Positions 39,611 through 51,620 of a stretch of 64,000 bases of DNA are shown one piece after another. The stretch is from Melanocharis versteri (Eukaryota > Chordata > Aves > Passeriformes > Melanocharitidae). The DNA lies in the NCBI GenBank assembly GCA_013397845.1, contig VZTG01005432.1:1263299-1327298 (forward strand). Direction: 5' to 3'. The notes under the pieces are model-generated. The model worked only from the letters and a program-made list of their open reading frames with translations. It searched no databases and was not told the origin of the DNA. Positions within the stretch are counted from its first letter, which is position 1; the number at the start of each line of letters is the position of its first letter. The translations under genes and the position numbers were made by a program.

Positions 39611-39958
39611 TTCATATAAATTGATTTATTTCTGTTTGTACAGTATAATTTAACTTGCAAATCTATTTCCTTAAGATTAACCATTAGTATTGAGTATTTG
39701 CTGTTATAAAATTCCTTAAGCATGAATTTTAAGCACAAGGATTCATAATCAGCTTCCATGTACCCATGTGGAATGGTATGGAATAAATACATTTTCTAGT
39801 CACCAAAATAAAGGTTAGTATAACTTTAAAAAAAATCCTCAACAAACACAACTAACAAACCCTTGAAGTGATACATCTGTTGAGTTAGTTTAGCAAGACA
39901 GTGAAAAAACAATTTGGTAAGGTAGTTAATGTTTTTCACAGCATTGTAGAACTGAGCT
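39605..39958 (-). other. ZNF438: ZNF438 3' untranslated region
   Basis: This AT-rich segment follows the TGA at 39961-39959 on the minus strand. The first clear minus-strand AATAAA (TTTATT on plus) is at 39630-39625, about 330 nt after the stop, so cleavage would fall near 39605-39615. A longer 3' UTR using further sites cannot be excluded. Confidence 0.55.
39625..39630 (-). terminator. Candidate poly(A) signal of ZNF438
   Basis: This is a canonical AATAAA on the minus strand, the first one downstream of the ZNF438 stop codon. Two short perfect hairpins follow immediately downstream (39610-39564). Confidence 0.5.
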
Positions 39959-40571
39959 TCAATATTCACCATTATCAGAAAGTTCAATAATTCCTTGTTT
40001 CGATACCAAAGTAAAAATTGTCCATAAAGTGGAAGGGTCTTCACAATTATGATGACTCTGCCAATGATTACAAAGATCCTCTTTTCTTCCAAATAACTGT
40101 TTGCATAAAATGCAGTTATAGCCTGCTTTAGACCAAAATTCTATTTTTTCCCTTGGTGTACCAAACCCCACATTCTGCATCTCCTTGGAGGCTTCACTAC
40201 TTCCTGAGTGAGTCGGTTCACTTTCAGGTAAAATATTGACATTATTTTGATGGTGGAAGTATATTTGTCTCTTTGGTTTTGGAACAGTATGCAGCTCCTC
40301 CTGATGGGCACTGCACTTTGCTAAACGTCTTCTCTCGCTGCGCTGTTTCCACAAGTGGGTTGCATGTTTGACCAGCTCCCCCTTTGTTCCTTTGCTTCCT
40401 TGCAAAACCCCTTCATTCACTCTTCCCTGAATCTCTTCTCCATGACAGCACAATAAGTGAAACTTCATTTCACCAAAAGACTCTGCAATAAACTGGCATT
40501 GACCACATTTGACTTGTAATTTCACTCCTCCCGGGTTATGGAACAGGTCCTCAAAACTGCACTTATTCCCC
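39959..40571 (-). CDS. ZNF438: ZNF438 last coding exon (zinc fingers 4 and 5, stop)
   Basis: The minus-strand acceptor is a T-rich tract ending in CAG just above 40571. The first base completes the split AGG codon left by the previous exon, giving the junction residues E-R-G-N-K, which parallels E-R-E-N-K in human ZNF438 as I recall it. The exon carries finger 4 (CGQC ... HLLCCH, residues about 654-675) and finger 5 (CILC ... HWQSH, about 785-805), separated by a basic, low-complexity linker. The stop is TGA at 39961-39959. An apparent start at 40525 is only a GTG valine codon inside the exon, because the reading frame continues upstream to the splice site. Confidence 0.95.
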
Positions 40572-43500
40572 CTGGTAAAAAAAGGAAATAAAAGCTATTT
40601 AAGTATTAGCCAGGCAGAGAAGAGGTTTGGCAATTTCTGTCCTTTTAAGTTCCAAGAAGAGACGACAGTCATGAAACACTCTTAACTAAAAAACAGGCAT
40701 TGTTTCTACAGTATCTAATTCATTTGGAAGAGGAAAAAAAAGAAACGCAATAAATAATAGTAAGGCTGATTAGGAAAAGACTGAAACCAAATGACACTTC
40801 TGAGTTTAAGAATTGCCTCCAAAATAAGCCTTGGTAGAAGTAACTTTTTAACAACACCAGCCTTTAATAAAGGGCTGATAACTTTTGTTAAAGTTTCTGA
40901 TTCAGTGAGGTCAATCCAAATACTTCTACTGCTGTGCTAGAAAATTGAAAATGACTGTTACCTGTAATGTACTCATAAGATAAACCTACTTGTTTATAGT
41001 GAGCGATCTAAGGTCAATTTGAGGCAAAATCACCTCCCTTTCAAATATGGAAACTATGAAATTTCAAAGTTTCTTGCTTTTAATTTTCTACAAGTAGGTA
41101 ACATGGTTTAGAGAAGGTTTTTTTTACTTTAGAAAAGCCTTGATTTAGGACAGCTCTGCAGTATAAAGGACACCCAGGCAGCCCCTAGTTAAGTTAACCC
41201 AATCAAAACAAGATCTCCTCAGAATCTTCTCGTAACATCTAGGAAAAGGACCTCATAACACTGTGTATGTATATACATTAGACAGACTATCCAACAAAAC
41301 AGAAAAACTGAATGATTCACTGTATGATAGCTACTTAGACTGACAGAAAAGTAGTGGTGTTTCTTAGACTCAAGACCGTAAAAGTTTCTGACTGATGCTC
41401 CAGGGAGTGGAGCTATGAAAGGTAAAAGGAGTGAAGTGGAACTGTACCGCTGCAGTGAGGAGTTACATTAAAGCCATGAGTGTTCTTCAGTGAAAATAAA
41501 TGTACAGTGGAACAAACAAAAAAGGCAACATTTAAACTGTATCAAGGGTTTTCACCTCAAAATTGTAATACAGAGGTGAAACTGTGGTCTATCCATCTTA
41601 TTATAGTGAATGTTAACTTTTCTACTCGGCTGAGTGATTGCAAAAGCAGCAGCAAACTCAGGACAGATTAGTTCACAGCACTCCTTAAAGGAAATGGGAA
41701 AATGATATTTAACAGGGAAAACAAACTACAAGCTAATACTGAAATATGAGTTGTTTTTTGCTTACTGCAATTGGTTCCCTTATCTTCTAGGGAAAACCCC
41801 AAAGTGGGTATGACAGAAGACAGTGCAGGTTAACAGAGCACTAACCACGAAAAACCAACTGACCCAAATATGTCAGTATATCAGGTGTTATTAGAATATA
41901 TGCAAAATTATTTTGGATATTCAAGTGTCAATAATGATTTATAGTCAATAAATCAGCTAAAATATACTGGTTGGTCTAATGGATTGACTAGATTCAAATG
42001 GAATATTTAAACCATTAGGAATCTCACTTGGAGGAAAAAAGCAACAATTTTCATAATGGTGAGGTTTATAAATTTCCACTGACAACCTGAAATCCAGTTT
42101 TCATTAGCATTTAATTAGTGAAAAATCTCACCTCTCTGTAGCTTCTTCTGCCTCTTTTACATTCCTGTCTCTCTTCTTTAAAGTATCTTGCATCTGTTGC
42201 TCGCTAGTAGAGGGCTCTGTGCTGATAACAACCCTGTGGACTTCCCTGAGGTGGCCAAAGTACACTTTTGCATGGCCAAAAACTTTAGCACAGAACTCAC
42301 AGCACACCAGCTTTCTGGGTTTGCCTTCATTGTGATGAAGCTTCATGTGGGTGCTCAGGCACCCAGAACGGATATACGCCTTCCTGCAGATCCTGCAGCT
42401 GTACGGCCGCCGGCTCGTGTGCGTGTTCATGTGTTCCTGGAGATGGTGCTTGAACCGGAACTCACGGTTACAAACAAGACACCTGTGCAGCGGCTTAGGG
42501 ACGGCTGAACACCTATTTCTACTTAGATCACTTGACTTAGCTGATGTAGCACCACTGTGCTTGGAACTTAAACATTCATTGGCGAGCGAACCATTTAAAA
42601 GTAAGTCTTGCTCATGAGACGGTGTCTCCACAATTGCTGCAGGAGTCAGCGGTGCGAACGGCTGCACAGCTAGCACTGGTTTTGGTCTGATACTGCGGTA
42701 TTTTTTCACTGCTTCTGCCTTATTATCTTCAGGTGTCTGAATACCAACCTTCGCCCTCTCTCTTCCTTCTCTAAACTTATTAATGATGCATTTCCTTCGC
42801 CTGGCCTGAAAAGCCAGTAAATCTTCCGGAGCTCTTTTTTTCCTGCCTCTTCTTCTAGAGGTTGCACTGTTCAATTTTTTAAGACTGTCGACATCATCCA
42901 CTTTGCTGGATGGAGAGAAGGTATTTTCTCGAATGGCTGGTTTGGGGACTTGTGTAAATGATACACCTAATTGCTTATCAAAGGCTTCGGTTTTCATCAA
43001 AGACGGTATCTTTTCACATTCAGATTTTAGTGAATGACCAGACATGTCCATAACATTAGTATTCTGCTTAGATTTACAGAACACTGAATTTTTCATCCTT
43101 GAGTAAGGCAAAATAGGAAGTTTTCCTTTTGGTGCTGATGGAGTCATTTGAATTGTACTGCCAAAAACTGCTGGTGACAAGACAGCAACAGGATTTGCAG
43201 AATTTATGGGTTTTTCCTTTAGTTTCTCAGATGTCAGGAGTGACTCTCTTGTGGTTTCCGATGCTGTCTTCACAGAGAGTAGACTTAGTTTCATGGGACT
43301 AGTTGTACTTGCTGGCTTGGATAGAGAGTCTTCAACTACAGATGGTCCAGAAATATTACTGCTAGCAATTTCAGTTTTGTTCATTAAAAGAGATCCAGAT
43401 TCCACACAATTGCTTTTATTTACTAATGTGGCAACTCCAATTTCAGCTGAGTCACAGTCTGTTATCATCCCTTGCTCAGCTGAATCTGAACTAGAATGAG

Positions 43501-46500
43501 CTTCATGACAGTCTTCAGGTAGAGCAGTCACAGGGGAAGTCTGTGATGAGATCAGTGCTTTGGTAGGAATCTTGTTACGTGCACTCAAACCAGAGATTCG
43601 TGCTGGTTTTTTGTCACTCAGCAATTTACTTCTTACAGATTGGTACCTGGGGATGGGCAGCTTTAGGTTTTCAGAGGGGGCCACAGTCGACTGCTGAACT
43701 TGTTGCGTTAGGGCAGGCGCAACACACGGCACAGCCAACAGGGAAAACGTCCCCTTGTGAGCAGCCACCTGCATGACAGCGTAGTTCTGAGCTGGCACCA
43801 CCAGTGGCTTAGAACCTGAAGCTGAAATTGGTGTAACTGGCTCAGGCAAAGATGACTGAAGGCAAGAAACCACTCCAGATGCTAAAATTTTTGGTACCAT
43901 TTTTGGAGCAATGGTTCTAAACTGACTTTTCTTCTGAAAACTTTGTATTATATCCGAAGGGGATTTCTGTTTATCTGTAAAAATAACATAACAAAGATGT
44001 AATATGACACACAGTATTTTTAAAAAATTACACGCTCAAAAATAAAACTGCTTACAAAGGATACTATTACACACAAGTTTATTAAAAATATTTAGGCATT
44101 TAAATGACCACCAAATTAAATTTAGAATTGCAAAAGTTTCATACACAAAAGCATCGTCTGAAGCAACATGCTTGAACACAGATATGCAAAAAAATCTCCT
44201 CTTAATCAAATATTAATTGGATGTTTCATTCTAGGTTAGAAACTACATGACATTTCAGAACAAATACACCCATAAGCCTCTTCAGCCCTGGAAAAGCTGC
44301 AAGAGCATGCTGGCAATATTCTGCTGGAAGAACAAGGACAGGATTTAAGCTCCATGACACAGAATTTCTCTGAGCACCAGCTCTGATCATCTCTCTCAAA
44401 CACAATCATGCTATCTTTCAGACTTTCTCTAATATTTAGAATTTGTGGGCTTTATCAGATACAGACCAAAGTTTGCCTTATGAAGTCCTAGAAAAACTAC
44501 TGCTACAAAACATGCAAATAATGTATAATAAAATCAGAGAGGACTTGAAAAAATATGTGAATATGAACTACTGTTAAATACCCAATCACAAAAATTACTC
44601 ATGTGCCACTAGCGCACATCAGAACTACTGCAGTAAGTTATTTAAACATTTTCTTGAAAGATGCAATTTATTAAGGTTATATCACAATTTCTTCCTGTTT
44701 CTATTTGTGTTCGTAAAAGTTGCAAATGTTTTTAGTAAAGAATGTGAGGATAATTAAAACAAACAAAAGGAAAAAGATAAAATACATGTGATATAATATG
44801 CATTAGGCAGCAAAGACACCTGCTGACCTTCCAGATTCCATAGAAAAGGACTTGATACATAGTTAATTGTATCACTACCATTTCATCTATCTGTCTCATT
44901 ACCCACCCCCAAATTCCATTATTGATGCTTCCAGTTCTCAAAACCTGGGATAGGCTTCCTGGAAAAAAGGAAATCCCAACCACTAAAAATTCAGCTACAA
45001 AGATCCCAGGCAGAAAGGCAATTTGGACATAAATAAACAATCATTTGAGAGAGGAATCACATTTGAACAGAACACATGAAAGTAAATGCTGCAACCCTGA
45101 AATACTGTAGTAAGGTAATTCCATAGGAAAGTGTCCATTCCTTGCCATTTTGAAGACTTGTATTACAAATGCATTTAGAGGTGATTCTGGACTTAAAAAG
45201 GTAACTGTGAATTACTACCAATACTGGAAACTCCAGTAAATTTATCTTAATCCTGGATGTTCTTCTCAGATCTCACACACTTCACAACAAGCACTGCAAG
45301 CTACAGACCTATCATGTTTCATGACCAGAACTCCTGGACAGATACATATGCATATTCATGGTATGCACATGTGCAGTAAAGCCACTGCCTTCAGGACATG
45401 CTGGATTCACTGAGCAATCACACAGAAACTGTACAGTTCATTTTTAGTAGATCTGATGATTTTCAGAACTCTTTGATCAGCAGATTCATAGAGCAATAAC
45501 TATGCAGGGCATAAGCCTTTGATCCTTTTATTGCCATCTACTGCACTAAACCCCATGTCCATTATGTACTTTCTTTATACTCCAGTTAAGTGAAACTACT
45601 GGGCACCACCATAACTTTCTTTCTGCTCAATGTCTGTAGAGATGTTCTGAATTTCCAGACATTCTGTGCAGACTGGGTTATTGTACATCTGGAAATCCTA
45701 CACAAATATTGAGATCCCTGCACACAGGGATAAGTCAAGGTTTGTGCTACCTGGAAAAAGCAGAAACACAGTATGTTAAAAATTGTTTCCCTACAGCATG
45801 TTTTTGTCTCAAATTTTAATTTTTTTTTAATCTAGTCACTAAATATATAGAAACCTTTACATTTTCAGCTGCTAAGATTTCTATTAGTACTCAGATGATT
45901 ATTTGTTTCCTGCAAGGTATCTTCTTGTTGCTTTTGAGTAAACAATTTAAGTACTTCTGAGAAGAACAATAAAATTATGTAAAGTATTGTAATCACTAAC
46001 CAACTAGCCCTGAACTTCAATGATAGTTACAGGTCAAACCGTATAGCTTAAATACAGAAGATGACAGAATAAGGGTACTTTTCTTTTAGGGGACAGAATC
46101 AGTTCTTATTTCTCCTGAATATGCTTGCCATACACTGACAATAAATACCTTGTCCAAATCAGCAGCTATTCACTTTGCTACAATATTCAACATGAAGCTG
46201 TTTCCATTCTCTCTCATTTCTCTTGTTCCTCTCTCTTTTTATTTCAAAATTTCATTCATTGATTTGCACAAAACTTTTAGGGAAGCCAGCATTTCAGCAG
46301 ACTATTTACTGCCTGGGCTACTCCGAGGTACAAGGCACCCACTCTTCAACCAATGGTAACAGGAAAAGGTGTAAGTTTTGCTGTGGACATGCCACCTCTA
46401 CAGATGGCAGCCATAAAAACAAGGTTGATATGAGGTTAGGAGGAAATATTTGTAGAAATAATGTATGGCATTAGCTTTAAAAAGAACCATATGCTTCTCA

Positions 46501-48614
46501 AATGTATTGACTTGCCTAATGCAAAATTACGCTGTAAAATCACTTTTCTATAAAGAAAGTATCTCCACATATTTTCTCAGCATTCCACAGGAGAGCGTTG
46601 CTCTAGAAGCCAAGACCTTCATCAATATCAAACACAAGATGCTCTTTGAAACAAGGTCTGTTTAGATCAATATCCTTTTTACACAGTTAACACAATACTA
46701 GGAATTGATATAATTGTCTGAGAAGGGATTTTTATACAAACAGTTTTTCAAACTAGTGAAATTTTATCATGAGTAAGTTTTCCAGGCAAGCTATGTTTGG
46801 TACCAACCTTCAGTACAATAGTTTTTTTTTTTTCTTTTTCCTTTTTCACAAGTTTACATTAGACATTTTAGTGCAGAAATATTCATTGCAGTGCTTCTGG
46901 TAAGCAAAGGATACCCAACTCTGTATTTCCCTCTCCTCCAACACAGCTACTGTAGTTAAGCTGCTTAGCCAGTGCCTAAATATAGAGAAGGGCTAGATGC
47001 AGACTAGCTGCCTGATGATGCTTCAGGCTTGGTTAGCATTTTGCTTGGGGACGGGGAAAGCTAATTGGAAGAACTGGTGGAAGACTACTTAGCTTCTTAG
47101 ATCAGGAGAAAGCAGCCAGTCAGTTCACAGACTGGAGGTTTTACTGACCCCACCCAGCGTGTGCAAGTATCATCAGTGACCGAAATTCTGTTTTCCATTT
47201 ATAGTTGGTGAAAAGTTTCAACAACTTCCTTCGCACACAGACAGAGCTATAGTAATTCATGTCTTCACCACACTGAAGGACTTGGATATGCTCTGGCTGT
47301 CTGGCTCATGCAAAGGCTGCTTGGAAACCTCACATGCATCTTTCAGGGTCATTCCATTTCTTCCAAATTATTTCTGTCTCTGATTCAAAGGACTCATTTT
47401 GACTTGTCAGCTGTGACCTGAGGAAAAGCCTTTGTGCCTATGCAATCCTGTGAAGTCTTTCACCTAAGAAGGGGAAGTTTCAGTTAAGGGAGGCTCTGCA
47501 GTGGCACTTGTGAGGATGGCCCTTTGTTTTAGACAACATTCTTTCTACAAGTCAGTCTGCAGATCCTTCACTGGAAAGCAACTATTTTTATACTTTCTTT
47601 AAAATTTTCATTAATAACAAAGGAAATAAATTAAAACATTAGATTTAATATCTGAAGGACATGAAGCTCATTTTTAACTGCCCGGTCCTCAATTTTTCAG
47701 ATGGGTGTGGAGCTGGGGCAACAGGTAGACACTTTTAAGTAATTACACACAAGGCTAAACCAAATGCAGTCAACCCATTTACTTTAAAAGTCTGTGTTAA
47801 AAGATTAATGGTTACCATGCTAGGATCTGCAAGTATCAAATGACTCAGAAATTTGCAGGATGTCATAAGCTTTCATCCCTTCTAAATAACCTTAAAATTG
47901 TATAGAAGTGGACAGTGACACACCAATACAAAAATCAATGATGCATTAAATTCTCTGATAGAGCCAGGCTGGGAAAAGTCCTCTGGAAGAAACAGAGCTT
48001 CCATGGGTTGCTGCTTCTTCATGGTTCCCCTGCCTTCCCAAGTCATCCAAGTCTGGTCTACTGCAGCCCAATCTGCCTTATTTTTGTACTTCCTTTAATT
48101 TGTTCCCTACGTAAAGCACACAACATTGCTGAACTCAGACATTGTAGAAAGTATCAGAAGAAATTTAATTTTCAGTACTATCTAGTCTATTTTGAAGATA
48201 ACCACCAAACAGCCACCACAGAAACCACCAGGCAATAGTGTTCATTTTTAAAATAATCCTTGTAGGTCCACCTCAGTTGTGCAGGTATGTATTTCATTTG
48301 TATACAAATTGACATATGAGAGAAAATAACACCAAAAAAAAGGATCATCTTGTTTTGAAAGAAAAGACAGAATACAGATGAAGATTAATGAATATTCAAT
48401 GCACATTAACACTGCTGAGTCTTTTGCTGAATTTGAAAGGAAGAGTATCTGTTTCGTGGGAAAGAAAAAAAACGCACAACTTTCTAACACACACCATTAG
48501 ATCTTTTTCTGCCAATGATAGTTAATCATTCATTTTGCCAAATCTCCATACACACTAAATACCTGTGGATATTGTCTTTCCAGCACAAGTTTCTTGCTTT
48601 TGCTGACCCAGCAT
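39959..48614 (-). CDS. ZNF438: ZNF438 coding region, three exons joined
   Basis: Joined CDS on the minus strand: 48614-48563, 43974-42132, 40571-39959. All introns have GT-AG ends and the reading phase is kept at both joins. The total is 2508 nt, or 835 codons plus TGA. The predicted protein matches the vertebrate ZNF438 family from recall, including the SQFRTIAPK block near the N terminus, the ENLKLPIPRYQ and PKGKLP.PYSRMK blocks, the three clustered C2H2 fingers followed by RVVISTEP, and the C-terminal HNCEDP.LW motif. Fingers by C-x2-C-x12-H-x3/4-H spacing lie at residues about 516-536, 544-564, 576-597, 654-675 and 785-805. A basic, nuclear-signal-like segment lies at about 391-425. ZNF438 is a nuclear protein reported as a transcriptional repressor, with targets poorly known. 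The N-terminal exon is the least certain part. No frameshifts or stops were seen. Confidence 0.93.
40572..42131 (-). other. ZNF438 intron between the large and last coding exons
   Basis: AT-rich intron with GT (42131-42130) and AG (40573-40572) ends on the minus strand. I see no repeat element or other coding signal inside it. Confidence 0.85.
42132..43974 (-). CDS. ZNF438: ZNF438 large coding exon (zinc fingers 1-3)
   Basis: This is a 1843-nt exon open in one frame on the minus strand. The acceptor is TTTTTACAG just above 43974 and the donor is AGAG|GTGAGA at 42131. The frame runs well upstream of the first internal ATG (43900). The upstream residues (SQFRTIAPK) are conserved with the mammalian protein, so 43900 is not the start. 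The exon encodes a Ser/Thr/Pro-rich N-terminal half, a strongly basic stretch (SRRRGRKKRAPED ... RRRK, residues about 391-425) likely to be a nuclear localisation signal, and three adjacent C2H2 fingers (residues about 516-597). The second linker is longer than the canonical TGEKP type. An acceptor 8 nt further in (after ATAAACAG) would break the frame with the proposed upstream exon. Confidence 0.96.
43975..48562 (-). other. ZNF438 intron upstream of the large exon
   Basis: AT-rich intron of about 4.6 kb. It contains short homopolymer runs (a T-run near 46820-46835) and small open frames without recognisable protein features. No CR1 or LTR was recognised. Confidence 0.7.
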
Positions 48615-48637
48615 ACTTTGTTGGACACAATGTTTCT
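48563..48637 (-). CDS. ZNF438: Candidate ZNF438 start exon (ATG at 48614)
   Basis: This is a 75-nt segment with a strong acceptor (T-run, branch-like GCTAAT, then CTGCAG) above 48637 and a donor CCACAG|GTATTT at 48562. Reading into the large exon gives MLGQQKQETCAGKTIST-D-KQKSPSDIIQS, in phase and without stops. The ATG at 48614-48612 has A at -3. The length before the conserved SQFRTIAPK block (about 34 residues) is similar to human ZNF438, but I see little residue identity, so the assignment rests on splice signals and phase. The seven codons upstream of the ATG within the exon are also open, so a further upstream start in another exon is possible. Confidence 0.7.
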
Positions 48638-50700
48638 CTGCAGGATTAGCATGCAAAAAAACACCACCTGCAAAAGTGCTTCAGTCAGTTACAAATAGAT
48701 CCCAGCACAAAAAAAACCCCAAATAACCAAACCCCCCAAACCAATAAAACCCAGAAAAAGACAATATAAAACAGCAATATAAAACATTAACTTCCAGTTA
48801 ATGCATTAAGAAAATGACTGCTTTTTGCTCTTTGCCATTTTTCTCTCCTCAAAATACACTTTAAAATCTAATATACAACACGCCAAATGCAAGGTGATAG
48901 CTTAATAATTGAGTAAAGCTGGTTAATGTGGCAAACAGATGGGATGGTTTAGCTTCAGTGTCATGGCAGACAGTCAACAGCAGCAAAACAAAATGCTTCA
49001 AAAAAATGAAGATTCAGTAGCTTTAGTGAGGAGTTCTAACACAGGGGCTAAATTCTACGGTCACTTACACTTTCCATAATTCTGTCTAAATAAACTGCAG
49101 ATATTATAGAAAACAGAATTTGGATTTCTATGTTCAAAACCAGTTTTGCCACACACCTCTACAAAGTAAGATTAGTAATAAAGCCTACAAACCATAAGTG
49201 TCCAGCTCTATACATTATAGCAATTATTTTGCAGTTGTTTCTATCTTTGCTAATAATAACTACCTAGGTGGAATGTTCTGTTCTGGGTATTTGCATCAGA
49301 TAATCTTCTAAAATTAATTATAACAGAAAATACCAGCCATTCTCAGTATGTCTGCATTAAAAAAAAAAAAAATGAAATCAAGTGGCACATCTGTGCATCG
49401 GGTGAAGACCTTGATATGTGACACAGCAACATCTCTTTGATCTGTGAAAAGCTGCCCAAATTAGGCAAAGCTGTAGACTCTGGGCACGTGTTCAGTAGAT
49501 ACTTCAAGCAGCTAACTTTTCCAGTGATTACATCCTATTGAATGTGCTCCTGCTTCAGGCTGGGCTGGATTTTCCCTGATCTATGGCTTTAGGTCCAAGC
49601 ACCCAAGCTGGAACAAGGAAATGGCCTCTCCTTATCTCTGAACTGCAGAGCTGACAGTGTGGAAGAGAAACACGGGAATATACAGGGCAAGCAGAAAAAG
49701 GACAAGACTAGAAACGAGACTTGAAAAGTGTCCAGGCCAAAGAGTCATGGTGGGATACAGGAATTAAATGCAGATTTAAGACAGGTAACCAACATTACAC
49801 GTGATGTGGAAAGGAGAAGCATTTAAGCCAAAAGAGAAATCTCACACTTCTTACCTTTTTAGTACTTGATTTTTTAAAGAGTAATATAACTATGTTTACA
49901 TAGGAGTGCTTTTGTGCAATTTAAACTAGCTTAGAAAAATAAACAATATAACAGTATTTTAGTGCAAGATTGGAAAATCACCATAGATCATTCACACAAA
50001 CACTAGGAAACAGAATGTGCAAATACACTTAGAAAATTTCTTCCAGTATACCACAAGAGGAATAAGACCGAAATAATTTGCTAAAATTCTAGAAGCTTTA
50101 AGCTGTATCTTTAAAGCTATATATAATTAAATCTGATTTGAGCATAAATGTGATTTGTAAGTTGTGCAATAAGCATTTTATAATTTAGAAAGGTCTTCTT
50201 TACAGTCTGTGCAAGTTTATTATTTTAAAGGACTAGGATTATAAGGCATTTCAAGAAATTCTGTGAGCAGTGGGATGCTTTCTGGATTCCTTAAATGGTC
50301 TCCAAAAGACTCTTCTTAGCAGAAGAGCACATTGCAATAACAAAGGTACACTTTTTTTTTTTACATTAATTGGACTCTGTTAAAGAGGATGTTCAACATT
50401 AAAATTTCTAGTGGCATTTTTCAGTGTGGTAATAAGATAAAACTATTTTTAGCATGAACTGTCACCTTGCAGAGGTAAGTCATACAGTAATCTAAGATCA
50501 TGAGAACATAGTTTATACTTTGAGAAGTTCCCCAGTTTCCTCTCTAATTCAGTCTTTTTTGCCTGAAACGTCCTTTCTGGACTATTAACCATATATTGAT
50601 ATATGCCAAAGCTTATACAGATCTAACATAACTTCAGAAAAAAAAAATTAGGTTACGCCACTTTCTCAACTTCCAGAATTGCTTTCCTCTGTTGTTTGAA
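48638..50700 (-). other. Probable ZNF438 5' intron, no feature seen
   Basis: AT-rich non-coding sequence upstream of the start exon, with A-runs near 48711 and 49360. It holds nothing further that I can support. Confidence 0.5.
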
Positions 50701-50704
50701 AGTG

Positions 50705-51620
50705 TACATAGGAGAGGCCTTTCACACGGCCCTCCTCAACACCCTTTTCTCTAAACTGGAGAAGTATAGACTCTATTGATAGATGGACTATTGGATGGAT
50801 AAGGAATTGCCTGGAAGGTAATGGGGAACAGTTCACTGTCCGTATGGAGATCGGTGACAAGTGGTGTCCTTTGGGTCTGTACTGGGACCAGCGCTGTTTC
50901 ATGTCTCCATCAGTGACACAGACAATGGCACTGAGTGCACCCTCAGCAAGCTTGCAGGTAAAACCAAGCTGAGAGGTGCAGCTGACACAATGACGGGATG
51001 CCTCAAGCACCTGGACAAGACCAAGAAGTGGCCCCATGGGAACCTCATGAGTTCCTGCACATGGGTCAGGACAGTCCCTGGTATCAATGCAGGCTGGGGC
51101 TAAAGTGATTCAGAGCAGCTCTGCCAAGAAGAACTTGGGGGCACTGGTGGGTGAAAAACTGAATGTGAGCTGGAAATGTGCACGTGCAGCGCAGAAAGCC
51201 AACAGTGTCCTGGGCTGCATCCAGAGCCCCGTGGGCAGCAGGAGAGGGAGGGGATTCTGCCCCTCTGCTCTGCTCTGGTGAGACCCCACCTGCAGTGCTG
51301 CATCAGCTCTGGGGCCCTCAGCACAGGAAAGACGTGGGCCTGTTGGAGCAAGTCCAGATTAGGGCCACAAAAATGATGAGAGGGATGGAACACCTCTTGT
51401 ATGAGGAAAGGCTGAGTGAGAGACGGGGTTGTTTAGTCTGGGGGAGGCTCCAAAAAGACCTAATTGGGGCCTTACGATACCTGAAAGGGGCTGAAAAGAA
51501 AGATGGCGACACTTCTTTACCGTGCTTGCAGAAAGAGGACAAGGCATAATGGTTTTAAAGTAAAAGAAGGTAAATTCAGACTAGACGCAAGAAGAAATTT
51601 TTTATCTGCCCATCAATCTC
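50705..51620 (+). mobile_element. CR1 LINE fragment, 3' part of the reverse-transcriptase ORF
   Basis: Plus-strand sequence shows the degraded C-terminal part of the CR1 ORF2 protein. Recognisable blocks include phrases equivalent to RATKMMRG, YEERL, ALRYLKGA and KKDGD, spread over several frames by indels and stops. The copy is truncated at both ends and does not reach the usual CR1 3' repeat. It lies antisense to ZNF438 in a probable 5' intron. Confidence 0.9.

Noticed and set aside
39959..40525. Separate small gene starting at 40525
   Set aside because: The apparent start is an internal GTG. The frame extends to a splice acceptor at 40571 and continues ZNF438 in phase.
42128..43900. ZNF438 as a single-exon gene starting at 43900 and ending at 42128
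   Set aside because: Conserved residues lie upstream of that ATG, and the TGA at 42128 is inside the GTGAGA splice donor.
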